Of a DNA stretch of 64,000 bases, positions 6,801-16,481 are shown one piece after another. The notes beneath the pieces are model-generated. The model made no database searches, was not told the DNA's origin, and worked only from the letters and a program-made list of their open reading frames with translations. Source of the DNA: Maribellus sediminis (GTDB lineage: Bacteria; Bacteroidota; Bacteroidia; Bacteroidales; Prolixibacteraceae); contig NZ_WXUB01000001.1 in assembly GCF_011799805.1 (NCBI RefSeq), positions 496,001 through 560,000 of the forward strand, read 5' to 3'. Position 1 is the stretch's first letter. Every line of letters begins with the position of its first letter. A program made the position numbers and the translations under genes.

Positions 6801-9800
6801 ATGACTACAAAAAAAGACATAAGAGAAGAACTCAAAACCCGGGTATTGGTAATGGACGGTGCAATGGGATCGTTGATTCAGGAATATAAACTGACCGAAG
6901 CCGATTATCATGGGGAGCGATTAAAAGATCACCCGAATGATCAGAAAGGGAACAACGACATATTGTCGATTACGCATCCCGAGATCATAAAGGAAATTCA
7001 TACGAAATACCTGGAGGCAGGCGCCGATATTTTGCTGACCAATACCTTTAACGCCACGCGCATTTCTCAGGCCGATTATGGTACTGAAGCTTTGGTGTAC
7101 GAAATGAACAAGGCATCGGCAGAGCTGGCTTCAAAAATTGCAAATGAATTTACGGCAAAGAATCCCGACAAGCCGCGCTATGTTGCAGGTTCTCTGGGAC
7201 CAACAAATAAAACGTTATCCCTGTCGCCCGATGTTAACGATCCCGGTTACCGGGCAGTTACTTTCGACGATGTAAAATCAGCTTACCGCGAGCAGGTTGA
7301 AGGCCTTTTGGATGGTGGTGTGGACTTGTTGCTGATTGAAACCATTTTTGACACGCTGAACGGGAAAGCCGCTATTTTCGCCATTGAAGATGCACTGGAA
7401 GCTCGCGGGATCAATCTCCCGCTGATGGTTTCTGGTACGATTACTGATGCCAGTGGACGTACGCTTTCAGGACAAACACTTGAAGCCTTTTTGAATTCGG
7501 TTTCGCATGTCGATTTGTTGAGTATTGGTTTGAACTGTTCACTTGGTGCCAGCGATCTGCGCCCTTATGTTAAGGAACTTTCAAAGAAAGCGCCGTTCCA
7601 CATCAGTGCGCACCCAAATGCCGGGCTGCCGAACCAGTTTGGGGCTTACGATGAAACGCCTGAAATTATGGCCGGCTACATCAAAGATTACCTCGATAAT
7701 AATTTTGTGAACATCATTGGTGGATGTTGCGGCACCACCCCTGATCATATTCATGCTTTTGCGGAATTGGCTGCAAAAGCAGAACCACATCATTTGGCGC
7801 CGTCGACAAATAACACCAAACTCAGCGGACTGGAACCGGTAACCATTACCGAGAACACCAACTTTGTAAATATTGGAGAACGCTGTAATGTTGCCGGATC
7901 GAAGAAATTTGCGCGCCTGATCAGTGAAGGGAAGTACGAAGAAGCGCTTTCGATTGCACGATCGCAGGTTGAAAACGGGGCACAGGTAATCGATGTAAAC
8001 ATGGATGATGCCATGTTGGACGCCGAAAAAGAAATGGTGACTTTCCTGAACCTGATCATGTCGGAACCGGATATTGCCAAACTTCCTATTATGATCGATT
8101 CATCGAAATGGAAGGTGATCGAGGCCGGGCTGAAGTGTTTGCAGGGGAAAGCCATTGTAAACTCCATCAGCCTGAAAGAAGGCGAAGAAGTATTCGTTCA
8201 GCAGGCTAAAACAATAAAACGATACGGTGCGGCCGTAATTGTGATGGCTTTCGATGAAAAAGGACAGGCCGATAATACCGAACGCCGTAAGGAAATTTGT
8301 ACACGCGCTTATAAAATACTTACCGAAAAAGTACATTTCCCGCCACAGGATATCATTTTCGACCCGAACGTACTCACCATCGGTACAGGGATTGAAGAGC
8401 ACAACAATTACGCAGTGTCGTTTATTGAATCGGTAAAATGGATCAAGGAGAACTTGCCATTTGCCAAGGTGAGCGCCGGTGTAAGTAACGTTTCGTTTTC
8501 GTTTCGTGGAAACAATGTGGTGCGCGAAGCCATGCATTCGGTGTTTCTGTTTTACGCCATAAAGGCCGGGCTCGATATGGGAATTGTGAATCCGGGCATG
8601 TTGCAGATTTACGACGAGATTCCAAAAGATCTGCTTGAAAAGATTGAGGATATAGTACTGAACCGCCGGCCGGATGCGACAGAACGTTTACTGGAATTTG
8701 CTGAAACACTCAAGGATCCGGGTAAAAGGGAAGAGAAGAAAGACGAATGGCGCGAATTACCGCTGGAAAAAAGAATCGAACATTCGCTGGTGAAAGGACT
8801 GCCCGAATATGTTGACGAAGACATGGCGGAAGCGCTTCAGAAATATTCGCCTACGCTGGATATTATTGAAGGGCCGTTGATGGACGGAATGAACGTGGTT
8901 GGCGATCTGTTTGGCTCTGGTAAAATGTTTCTTCCGCAGGTAATCAAATCGGCGCGGGTAATGAAAAAGGCCGTCGCCATTTTGTTGCCGTACATCGAGG
9001 CGGATAAGGCGAAATATAAAAATTCAACAGCGCAGAAAAAAGTGTTGATGGCCACCGTGAAAGGCGATGTACACGATATTGGTAAAAACATTGTTGGTGT
9101 GGTACTGGGCTGTAACAACTACGAGATCATTGATCTTGGCGTGATGGTGCCCACCGAAAAAATACTGGATGAAGCCGTCAAAAATAATGTAGATGTGATT
9201 GGTTTGAGCGGATTGATCACACCGTCATTGGAAATGATGGTAGACATTGCTAAAGAAATGGAACGCCGCAAAATGGATATTCCTGTTTTGATTGGTGGAG
9301 CAACCACTTCAAAAATTCATACGGCGGTTAAAATCGAACCGGAATATTCAAATCCGGTGGTGCATGTAAAGGATGCTTCTCTGGCGGTGAATGTGGTTTC
9401 GAACCTGATTGCCAAAAATCAGAAATACATTGATGCGGTAAAAGCCGATTACGTAAATATTCGCCAGTTTCAGGGACAGCGAAAGGCAAAAGAATACCTC
9501 AGTTTGGAGGAAGCCCGAGCGAATCGTTATGTTTCCGACTGGGATAAAACACCGATCTACAAGCCTAATTTTATTGGGGTAAAACACCTGATCGATTTCC
9601 CGTTGGAAGAACTGCGAAATTATATCGACTGGACTTTCTTCTTCATCACCTGGGGACTGAAAGGCCATTATCCGGCCATTTTTGCTGATGCAGAACAAGG
9701 CGAGGAAGCCAAAAAACTGTATCAGGAAGCGAATGAGTTTCTGGATGAGATCATCGAAAAGAACATGTTGCAGGCCAATGCAGCATTTGGTATCTGGCCG

Positions 9801-10469
9801 GCAAATGCCGACATGGACGATGTAGTATTGTATTCCGACGAACAACGCTCGGAAGAAATTGGCAGGTTTTACAACTTGCGTCAGCAGGAAAAGAAAAAAG
9901 GCAACAGCCCGAACCTGAACTTGTCGGACTTTGTGGCTCCAATCGAGTCGGGTAAAATTGATTACTGTGGAGGTTTTGCCACTACTGCCGGAATTGGCAT
10001 TGAAAAGTGGAAAGATGAATACCGCAAAGATCACAACGATTATAAAGCCATTATGCTTGAGGCGCTTGCCGACCGTTTGAGTGAGGCATTTGCCGAGTTG
10101 CTGCACCTCGAAGTTCGTAAAAACTACTGGGGTTATGCACCCGACGAAAACCTGTCGATGGATGATATCCTGAAAGTAAAATACCAGGGAATTCGTCCGG
10201 CGCTTGGTTACCCGGCCTGTCCTGAACATTCTGAGAAAAGCAATCTTTTTAAGCTGATCAGGGCCGAAGAAGTTGGAATAAAGCTGACCGAGCATTTTGC
10301 GATGTATCCGAATGCATCGGTTTCGGGCGAGTATTTTGTGCATCCGGAGTCGCGGTATTTCAGCCTCGAAAAAGTAGGGAAAGACCAGGTTGAGGATTAC
10401 GCACGCAGAAAAGGCGAAAGTGTTGAGTTTATCGAAAAATTTCTGCCAACAAATCTGAATTATAAGTAG
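6801..10469 (+). CDS. metH: Cobalamin-dependent methionine synthase
   Basis: Transfers a methyl group from 5-methyltetrahydrofolate via methylcobalamin to homocysteine. The ATG at 6801 gives 1222 residues, the usual MetH length. Domains in order: homocysteine-binding with zinc ligands C246, C309 and C310 (GLNCSLG, GGCCGTT); pterin-binding (from about 360, [11 protein letters not shown]); cobalamin cap; cobalamin-binding with DVHDIG and axial ligand H758; C-terminal activation domain with [12 protein letters not shown] for AdoMet-dependent reactivation. These positions match E. coli MetH almost residue for residue. All four modules are intact. It would consume the homocysteine made by the riboswitch-controlled cassette upstream. 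The gap from the DUF559 gene is 58 nt, so readthrough from the riboswitch transcript is possible. Confidence 0.97.
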   Translation: MTTKKDIREELKTRVLVMDGAMGSLIQEYKLTEADYHGERLKDHPNDQKGNNDILSITHPEIIKEIHTKYLEAGADILLTNTFNATRISQADYGTEALVYEMNKASAELASKIANEFTAKNPDKPRYVAGSLGPTNKTLSLSPDVNDPGYRAVTFDDVKSAYREQVEGLLDGGVDLLLIETIFDTLNGKAAIFAIEDALEARGINLPLMVSGTITDASGRTLSGQTLEAFLNSVSHVDLLSIGLNCSLGASDLRPYVKELSKKAPFHISAHPNAGLPNQFGAYDETPEIMAGYIKDYLDNNFVNIIGGCCGTTPDHIHAFAELAAKAEPHHLAPSTNNTKLSGLEPVTITENTNFVNIGERCNVAGSKKFARLISEGKYEEALSIARSQVENGAQVIDVNMDDAMLDAEKEMVTFLNLIMSEPDIAKLPIMIDSSKWKVIEAGLKCLQGKAIVNSISLKEGEEVFVQQAKTIKRYGAAVIVMAFDEKGQADNTERRKEICTRAYKILTEKVHFPPQDIIFDPNVLTIGTGIEEHNNYAVSFIESVKWIKENLPFAKVSAGVSNVSFSFRGNNVVREAMHSVFLFYAIKAGLDMGIVNPGMLQIYDEIPKDLLEKIEDIVLNRRPDATERLLEFAETLKDPGKREEKKDEWRELPLEKRIEHSLVKGLPEYVDEDMAEALQKYSPTLDIIEGPLMDGMNVVGDLFGSGKMFLPQVIKSARVMKKAVAILLPYIEADKAKYKNSTAQKKVLMATVKGDVHDIGKNIVGVVLGCNNYEIIDLGVMVPTEKILDEAVKNNVDVIGLSGLITPSLEMMVDIAKEMERRKMDIPVLIGGATTSKIHTAVKIEPEYSNPVVHVKDASLAVNVVSNLIAKNQKYIDAVKADYVNIRQFQGQRKAKEYLSLEEARANRYVSDWDKTPIYKPNFIGVKHLIDFPLEELRNYIDWTFFFITWGLKGHYPAIFADAEQGEEAKKLYQEANEFLDEIIEKNMLQANAAFGIWPANADMDDVVLYSDEQRSEEIGRFYNLRQQEKKKGNSPNLNLSDFVAPIESGKIDYCGGFATTAGIGIEKWKDEYRKDHNDYKAIMLEALADRLSEAFAELLHLEVRKNYWGYAPDENLSMDDILKVKYQGIRPALGYPACPEHSEKSNLFKLIRAEEVGIKLTEHFAMYPNASVSGEYFVHPESRYFSLEKVGKDQVEDYARRKGESVEFIEKFLPTNLNYK

Positions 10470-10518
10470 AGCGTTTGAGAGTGGAATCCGGAAGCGGACC
10501 ACCCTGAAAATAGATAGT

Positions 10519-10562
10519 CGAATGTTAGCATTTCAATGTAAATGCTAACATTCGTTGTTTTA
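10519..10562 (+). terminator. Terminator hairpin after metH
   Basis: A long perfect inverted repeat: 15-bp arms (10519-10533 and 10540-10554) with loop CAATGT, followed by TTGTTTTAG. It ends the metH transcript. The strong symmetry and moderate T tract also allow a bidirectional role. Confidence 0.7.
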
Positions 10563-10648
10563 GAAATCGTCTTAGCTCGAGTTCTTTAAAAAGCGATAGC
10601 AAAGAAATTCAGATTTTATTCCCATTTTAGCGATAAACTAACCAGAGC

Positions 10649-11857
10649 ATGAAAGAAAGCAAGATCCGTGTTTATCCTTATCGCTGGACGATCCTACTAC
10701 TTTATTTCCTGATCACTGTAATTATTGAAATTCAATGGCTGACTTTTGCATCCATTTCAACGGTTGCCCAGGAATTTTACGGCACGTCGGCACTCCGCAT
10801 CGATTTTCTGTCGATAATTTTTATGATCGTTTTTATTGTAATGAGCATTCCCGCATCGTACGTTCTGGATACCTGGGGCTTGAAAAAAGGTTTGATGATT
10901 GGCGCGGTTCTCACCGGTATTTTTGGCGTTGTAAAATCGATCGGAGCCAACAATCTGCTGGTAGTTACCCTGGCACAAACAGGACTTGCCGTTGCACAGC
11001 CTTTTATTCTGAATGCGGTGACAAAGGTAGGAGCAAAATGGTTTCCGGTACAGGAACGAGCTACGGTAGCAGGATTGGGCTCGCTGGCACAATACGTCGG
11101 GATAATTATTGCACTCGCCGTAACTCCTTTGTTAATATCAGAAGCTAGTGAAGCTGGTTTCGGAATCAGCAGAATGCTTTGGATTTATGGAATCGCGTCG
11201 GTTTTGGGAGCCATTTTAGTGCTTTTGTTTATGAAGGAAGAACCGCCAACGCCACCTTCCGATGAAGAATTTACGGCAAGAATAAGCCCGATCGCGGGAA
11301 TCAAAGATATTTTCAGCAAACGCGACATGAAGTTTTTACTGCTACTCTTTTTTATCGGACTTGGAATTTTTAATGCGGTAAGTACCTGTATCGACCAGAT
11401 TTGCAAAGACCTTACCGTGGAAGAAACCGGCCTGGTTGGCGGTGTGATGCTGATTGGTGGTGTTTTGGGAGCCTTGATTCTACCTGCTTTGTCGGATAAG
11501 ATGAGAAAGAGAAAACCCTTCATTGTACTGTGCATGATCCTGATGCTGCCGGGATTGATTGGATTAACCTTATTTTCAGCCTTTGTGCCGATGATGATCT
11601 CTGCCTTTATTTTTGGCTTTTTTATCATGAGTGCCGGACCAATCGGATTTCAATACGGAGCCGAGAAAAGCTACCCGGCCCCGGAGTCAACTTCGCAGGG
11701 CATAATTTTGCTGATGGGGCAGGTGTCGGGCATCCTGTTTGTTTTTGGCCTGAACAAAACCGGCGTGTTTGTCGCCATGCTTTCCTTTGTACTTCTAACG
11801 GTTTTCAATGTTTTTGTAAGCACCCGGTTAAGGGAATCGATTAGTAAATTTTTGTAG
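10649..11857 (+). CDS. MFS transporter, FLVCR/SLC49-like
   Basis: A 402-residue inner-membrane protein with about 12 predicted helices in two halves, joined by a charged loop near residues 195-225. The N-terminal half (YPYRWTILLLYF, IEIQWLTF, FYGTSALRIDFLS, YVLDTWGLKKG, GQ-rich helix 4, VGAKWFP) follows the pattern of the eukaryotic FLVCR1/2 family as I recall it. FLVCR proteins move choline/ethanolamine and have been linked to haem. The substrate here is unknown; the position between metH and metF suggests a compound linked to methyl or one-carbon metabolism, but that is guilt by association. metH has its own terminator, so this gene probably has its own promoter. Confidence 0.8.
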   Translation: MKESKIRVYPYRWTILLLYFLITVIIEIQWLTFASISTVAQEFYGTSALRIDFLSIIFMIVFIVMSIPASYVLDTWGLKKGLMIGAVLTGIFGVVKSIGANNLLVVTLAQTGLAVAQPFILNAVTKVGAKWFPVQERATVAGLGSLAQYVGIIIALAVTPLLISEASEAGFGISRMLWIYGIASVLGAILVLLFMKEEPPTPPSDEEFTARISPIAGIKDIFSKRDMKFLLLLFFIGLGIFNAVSTCIDQICKDLTVEETGLVGGVMLIGGVLGALILPALSDKMRKRKPFIVLCMILMLPGLIGLTLFSAFVPMMISAFIFGFFIMSAGPIGFQYGAEKSYPAPESTSQGIILLMGQVSGILFVFGLNKTGVFVAMLSFVLLTVFNVFVSTRLRESISKFL

Positions 11858-12508
11858 TTTCGATTAAACAGTATCTCTTAAAAAACGACGAAATTTGCAG
11901 AATTAGTCCATTTTTCCTGCTGGAAGCCCTCATTTTTGTATTGACACAAAAACGAAGCACGAGGAAGGCATTTCCGAGCTCAAGGCTGCTTTTTATCTTC
12001 ACCTCTCATCTTCCTTTTAACTAAGTTCGGACGGGTGATTTCCTTCCCGAGTACTCGGGAGAACTTCCCGTTCTCACTAAGCTAAAACTTTGATTCAAGG
12101 ATCGATAAAAGGAGGCCAGCTTTCGTCTGAAGTTTTCCAAACAAAAGTTAATGTTTGCAGCCCGTTCCTTCCGCCTACAGGAAAATGCGTTAAGAAATCA
12201 AAATCATGGAGCGTTAAAAAAGAAAAGCTGTTTGACACTGACCGAGGGAAACGAGAGTCAGGGGAGTTCTTTTCTTTTAGCGGAATGAGTTTGATTTTAG
12301 CAATTTTCATGTCAGCGGCGGCATTTTTGCTGACTTTTTTTGCTGAAGAAAAAAGTCAGTCGCAGCGAAGCGAGAAAACCTTACCGTTATAATTTGGGAA
12401 TAGTTATTTCTACAACAATTTTACACCTATCCATTAAATCGTCGGTTAAATAAAAATAATTTTCGATTCTTAGCCGTCCGTGAAATCAGACTGACAGGTA
12501 TGATTTAT
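11858..12508. repeat. Non-coding, repeat-like region between the MFS gene and metF
   Basis: About 650 bp with no convincing gene. It holds several dyads: CCCGAGTACTCGGG (12046-12059), GAGAAC/GTTCTC just after it, and a perfect 11-bp hairpin CTGACTTTTTT/AAAAAAGTCAG (12330-12359). Between them are purine-rich phrases (ACCGAGGGAAACGAGAGTC, CGCAGCGAAGCGAG) resembling intergenic dispersed elements I recall from Bacteroidota. A 100-codon open frame (12090-12392) has non-protein-like composition and is probably a by-product. No second copy is seen in this window. Confidence 0.4.
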
Positions 12509-12516
12509 TAACTTTG
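12509..12516 (+). promoter_or_regulatory. metF: Promoter -7 element for metF
   Basis: TAACTTTG fits TAnnTTTG and lies 18 bases before the metF ATG, so the 5' leader would be very short. It is identical to the -7 element in front of the SAM riboswitch. Confidence 0.5.
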
Positions 12517-12534
12517 TACAAAGAATACATTTCA

Positions 12535-13488
12535 ATGAAAGTTATAGACAGCATAAATGCAGCAAAAAGCACCGTTTTTTCATTCGAGCTGCTTCCACCT
12601 TTAAAAGGTAACGATGTTTCAAAATTGTACCGGACCATCGAAAGTCTGACCGAGTTCGATCCAAAATACATCAACATCACCACGCATCGCGATGAGGAGG
12701 AGTTTAAGGAACTGGAAGATGGAAGCATTGTAAAACGGACAGTCAGGAAACGTCCGGGAACAGTAGCCATTGCTGCTGCCATTCAACATAAATACGGCAT
12801 TCCGGTAGTTCCACATATTTTGTGCGGAGGTTTTACAAAAAGTGAAACCGAACACGTGCTTATCGATCTGAATTTCCTTGGAATAAACAACGTTCTGGCG
12901 CTTCGCGGTGATGGCATTAAAGGCCAGCATGTTTTCAAGCCTACTGAAAACGGAAATGCCAATGCCAACGAGTTGGTTGAACAGATCGTTAACCTTGGAA
13001 AAGGCAAGTACCTGCAGGGAGATCTGAAAAACAGCGCTGCTCTTGATTTTTGCATTGGTGTTGCCGGTTATCCCGAGAAGCATTTTGAAGCTCCGAATAT
13101 GGAAACCGACATGGCTTACCTGAAACAAAAAGTTGATGCCGGTGCCGATTACATCGTTACTCAGATGTTTTTCGATAATAAGGTTTATTACAACTTTGTC
13201 GACAAATGCCGGGCTGCCGGAATTACTGTTCCGATTATTCCGGGAATCAAACCGATCAACCTTAAAAACCAGTTGACGGTGCTGCCAAAGATTTTCAATA
13301 TCGATCTTCCGCAGGAACTGTCGAACGAACTGGCAAAGTGTAAAAACAACGATGACGCACGAAAAGTGGGGACAGAATGGGCGATTTATCAGTCGAAAGA
13401 TTTAGTGACAAATAAAGTACCTTCGCTGCATGTTTATACTTACGGTGTTTCGGATAACGTACGCGAAATTGTAAAAGCAGTTTTCTAA
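12535..13488 (+). CDS. metF: Methylenetetrahydrofolate reductase
   Basis: A flavoprotein reducing 5,10-methylene-THF to 5-methyl-THF, the methyl donor for MetH. The ATG at 12535 (317 residues) begins MKVIDSINAAKSTVFSFELL, the standard N-terminus with the FELLPP catalytic-Glu region; an in-frame ATG 21 nt upstream overlaps the promoter. Family segments present: YINITTHRDE, RKRPGTVAIAAAIQ, VVPHILCGGF (folate/FAD site), LALRGD, CIGVAGYPEKH, GADYIVTQMFFDN and IPGIKPI. Length matches the E. coli-type single-domain enzyme. A terminator follows immediately. Confidence 0.96.
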   Translation: MKVIDSINAAKSTVFSFELLPPLKGNDVSKLYRTIESLTEFDPKYINITTHRDEEEFKELEDGSIVKRTVRKRPGTVAIAAAIQHKYGIPVVPHILCGGFTKSETEHVLIDLNFLGINNVLALRGDGIKGQHVFKPTENGNANANELVEQIVNLGKGKYLQGDLKNSAALDFCIGVAGYPEKHFEAPNMETDMAYLKQKVDAGADYIVTQMFFDNKVYYNFVDKCRAAGITVPIIPGIKPINLKNQLTVLPKIFNIDLPQELSNELAKCKNNDDARKVGTEWAIYQSKDLVTNKVPSLHVYTYGVSDNVREIVKAVF

Positions 13489-13510
13489 ACAGAGAAGATA
13501 TTTGAAGTAA

Positions 13511-13549
13511 AAAAGAGCGGTGAAAATTCAATTTTCACCGCTCTTTTTA
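13511..13549. terminator. Bidirectional terminator between metF and the DUF4837 gene
   Basis: A perfect 17-bp inverted repeat (13511-13527 / 13531-13547) with loop TCA, A-rich on the left and T-rich on the right. It would end both convergent transcripts. Confidence 0.9.
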
Positions 13550-13572
13550 TAGTTGCTAACTTCGAAAGATTA

Positions 13573-14625
13573 TTAACCTTCAACATTAATTTCAAGTTCT
13601 TCCTGCTTATTCAATTTGTCGTTATCACTCTGATTATTCAATTTAATTGAATAAATCATCGATTCAACCTGACGCAACAAATTACGTTTGTCTTTGCTAG
13701 GTGCATAAACAAATCCGAAAGCGTTAATAACGCGCTGATTTGCTACGTCAAGCTCCGAAAGGGCAACATATGGTCCGCCCATGAAATCGTTCTCTACGCG
13801 CCACAAACCACGCATTTCGGTAGCATAATTCCCGTTATGGCGTTTTACATTAAATACCTGGTCGAGTCTTTTTTCGGTCGACATATAACTTCCGTCTGTC
13901 GGGCCTTCAACCTGTGCTTTTAAAATACTGTCGCGGATGGGCAACTGGTAATTAACAGTGAAAGCACTATCGGAACGAAAGGGATAAGTATAAATTACAA
14001 TGCCCTGAAAAATATCGGGAGTATCGTATTGTATCCACAGAAAATCCTTGGCTTTTTTTACGATTCTGAAACCCGGAGGTACTTTCATGGTGAACCCGAA
14101 ATCCTTGTCAAGTGTGTTGAAAACGGCCTTTTCGTATATCCGGTTGTAATTAAGTGTGTTGCGTTCCTTTTCGGCTGACAGAAAATACGAAAGTATCTTT
14201 TCTTTATTATCATTAAACAGCTCTACAAATTTCTCAGGTGTTTTGGCGGATATCTGGACTGTTGCCTGCGGAAAAGCCCAAACATCGTCGGTATACGACA
14301 CGCCTTCTTTATCAACATTGGGCGAAATGCTTGTTTGTATGATGTTGCGGGTGGTCTTGAAAATTTGTTTGAATCCGTTGTGTGGCACGTCAATCAGGTC
14401 GAAAAGCGGTTCTTCCTGTGGCAACATTGCCTGTGGTTGAGCCAGGTATTCGCGGAGAACATTTCCGGGAGCACCCTCCCACGAGTCTTTTGAAATAACC
14501 ACCACCAGTTCGCCGGCGTTTCCGGTAATATTTTTGCGCATGGGAGTGCTTTCACTTCCTCCGCACGACAGCAGAAATGCGGTTAAAACAATAAAAGAAA
14601 ACAGCTGATAGATTTTGAATTTCAT
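13573..14625 (-). CDS. DUF4837 family lipoprotein
   Basis: A 350-residue protein of the Bacteroidota-restricted DUF4837 family; function unknown. The signal peptide ends in lipobox LLSC with C21, so it is probably anchored in the inner or outer membrane facing the periplasm. Recognisable segments are GNAGELVVVISKDSWEG (about 35-51), a central DKDFGFTMKVPPGF and the C-terminal MRGLWRVENDFMGGPYV. It converges on metF across a shared terminator. No role can be inferred from the neighbours. Confidence 0.85.
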   Translation of the reverse strand: MKFKIYQLFSFIVLTAFLLSCGGSESTPMRKNITGNAGELVVVISKDSWEGAPGNVLREYLAQPQAMLPQEEPLFDLIDVPHNGFKQIFKTTRNIIQTSISPNVDKEGVSYTDDVWAFPQATVQISAKTPEKFVELFNDNKEKILSYFLSAEKERNTLNYNRIYEKAVFNTLDKDFGFTMKVPPGFRIVKKAKDFLWIQYDTPDIFQGIVIYTYPFRSDSAFTVNYQLPIRDSILKAQVEGPTDGSYMSTEKRLDQVFNVKRHNGNYATEMRGLWRVENDFMGGPYVALSELDVANQRVINAFGFVYAPSKDKRNLLRQVESMIYSIKLNNQSDNDKLNKQEELEINVEG

Positions 14626-14825
14626 GTGTTTATAATTTTAAGTTTTTAGGTAACACATGTAATTCGCATGAGAATATAAATTCATTATAAGGTATAAATA
14701 TTTATTCTCATACTCATTTCATAGTGTTGAGCTTTAAAATAGTTTTGTAGCTAAACTTACAAAAACCTTACCACTTTTAGTGTGTAATACTATTTTACCG
14801 GCTGGCTTTGAAAAAGTTACCGTGT

Positions 14826-14866
14826 GTCGGTAACAAAAAATCCCGTTCATAATGAACGGGATTGGT
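14826..14866 (-). terminator. Terminator downstream of tatA (minus strand)
   Basis: Inverted repeat AATCCCGTTCAT / ATGAACGGGATT (14839-14863). Read on the minus strand it is followed by six T residues. Confidence 0.85.
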
Positions 14867-14886
14867 AATATCTATTTCGATATTAA

Positions 14887-15087
14887 TTACTTTTCAATTT
14901 TATCAGGATCGGCTTTTTTATCATCATCGTCCTCTTTCGTGGCATTCTTGAATTCTTTCATTCCCTTGCCTAATCCTTTCATCAACTCCGGAATTTTACG
15001 GCCACCAAACAGAAGCAATACTATAATCAGAATGATAATGATCTCCTGCGGTCCAATGAATCCTGCTATTATAAATAAGTTCATCAT
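14887..15087 (-). CDS. tatA: Sec-independent translocase subunit TatA/E
   Basis: A 66-residue TatA-family protein: one N-terminal membrane helix ([12 protein letters not shown]), the [14 protein letters not shown] hinge and amphipathic helix, and a charged tail rich in Asp and Lys. It oligomerises to form the Tat pore for folded proteins. The initiator could be either of two adjacent Met codons. The window also holds a likely Tat substrate (RRSFLK protein at 63222), though no tatC. It lies just downstream of rseP on the same strand. Confidence 0.93.
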   Translation of the reverse strand: MMNLFIIAGFIGPQEIIIILIIVLLLFGGRKIPELMKGLGKGMKEFKNATKEDDDDKKADPDKIEK

Positions 15088-15128
15088 ACTTTGTTAATTG
15101 GTTCGACAACAAAAATAGAAATATTTTG

Positions 15129-16466
15129 CTAAAATGTTCCGTTAATCATTTTTATTATATCATTTGCATTGGCGTAAAGAACAAGCCCCAGCAAAAGTAT
15201 CATTCCGGCAATTTGTGCATACTCCAGAAACTTCTCTCCCGGCTTGCGTCCGGTAATGATCTCGCCCATCAGGAACATAACGTGTCCACCGTCGAGTGCA
15301 GGAATTGGCAGCAGGTTCATAATGGCCAGAATTATTGAAATAAAGGCAGTCATGGTCCAGAAATGAGCCCAATCCCAGGTAGGTGCAAAAATGCTTCCAA
15401 TGGTCGCAAAACCTCCCAGCGATTCATAAGCCTTCGTTTCTTTTTTGAAGAACAGCTTAAATTGCTTCAGGTAGTTTTCTGTGGTTTGAATACCACGATT
15501 AATACCCGCCGGAATCGATTCAAGGAAGCCGTATTTTATAGTTTTGAATTCGAATACATTCGGATTGTTAAACGCCGGATTAAAACCTAGCTTTCCTTCT
15601 TCGTTAACTGTAACCGTTTTGGTCATTGGCTGACCATTGCGGGTGATATTTATTTCAATTTGCGAACCGGCTTTTGATTCCAGGTAATTGGTGAACTGGT
15701 CGTAAAACCTGAATGACTTACCGTCGATATTCCCCAAAACATCGCCAACTTGAAGACCTGCTTTTTGTGCCGGGAAATCTTTGGCCATTTTACCAATATT
15801 GATGTCGTAAGGAATACGTTCTTCCCAAATACCTTTACTTTTCAATAACAATGCGAGGTCTTCGCCCGTGATTGGCACATCAATTTTTTGTCCGTCGCGC
15901 TCTACCTGAACGGTTTTGGCTCCATCCAATACAACGGTGGGGATGATCTTGTCAAAATTTTCAATGTGCTGATTATCTACCGTTAGAATTTTATCGCCGG
16001 TTTTAAAGCCGATTTTTTCACCGGTTTCGTTTACAACCACACCATATTTTACATTATCGGTTGGCAGGTACTGTTCGCCCCATGCATACAATACGCCAAT
16101 ATAAATAACCATTGCAAACAGAAAATTCATCAGTACACCGCCCACCATAATTAGCAGACGCTGCCATGCCGGTTTCGAACGAAATTCCCAGGGTTTTGGA
16201 GGCTGTTTCATGGCTTCCTTGTCCATCGATTCGTCGATCATTCCCGAAATTTTCACATAGCCACCAAGTGGTACCCAGCCAATTCCGTATTCAGTATCGC
16301 CTTTTTTAACTTTGAAAAGCGAAAACCACGGATCGAAAAACAGGTAAAATTTCTCAACGCGGGTTTTAAATAAACGGGCAAACATAAAGTGTCCCGCTTC
16401 GTGCAATACCACCAATATGGATAAGCTTAAAAGTAACTGTGTGGTTTTTATTAGTATCGATTCCAT
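15129..16466 (-). CDS. rseP: RIP metalloprotease RseP (site-2 protease)
   Basis: Inner-membrane zinc protease performing intramembrane proteolysis, classically of anti-sigma factors and signal peptide remnants. 445 residues. The zinc site VVLHEAGHF is in the first helix (H22, E23, H26); a conserved GYVKISGM follows, then periplasmic PDZ domains (about 115-300) and the C-terminal PIPALDGGHV motif that completes the active site. The gene starts 16 nt after dxr ends, an arrangement common in Bacteroidota. The ECF sigma/anti-sigma pair at 46.8-47.9 kb is a possible client, though its anti-sigma factor is not known to be cleaved. Confidence 0.96.
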   Translation of the reverse strand: MESILIKTTQLLLSLSILVVLHEAGHFMFARLFKTRVEKFYLFFDPWFSLFKVKKGDTEYGIGWVPLGGYVKISGMIDESMDKEAMKQPPKPWEFRSKPAWQRLLIMVGGVLMNFLFAMVIYIGVLYAWGEQYLPTDNVKYGVVVNETGEKIGFKTGDKILTVDNQHIENFDKIIPTVVLDGAKTVQVERDGQKIDVPITGEDLALLLKSKGIWEERIPYDINIGKMAKDFPAQKAGLQVGDVLGNIDGKSFRFYDQFTNYLESKAGSQIEINITRNGQPMTKTVTVNEEGKLGFNPAFNNPNVFEFKTIKYGFLESIPAGINRGIQTTENYLKQFKLFFKKETKAYESLGGFATIGSIFAPTWDWAHFWTMTAFISIILAIMNLLPIPALDGGHVMFLMGEIITGRKPGEKFLEYAQIAGMILLLGLVLYANANDIIKMINGTF

Positions 16467-16481
16467 TAAATAACGTTTCTC

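Noticed and set aside
9348-10502. A 384-codon minus-strand frame opposite metH
   Set aside because: It lies antisense to a complete, motif-verified gene and shows no domain features.
12090-12392. A 100-codon plus-strand frame in the repeat-like gap before metF
   Set aside because: Composition is low-complexity and it spans several dyads; likely a by-product of the element.
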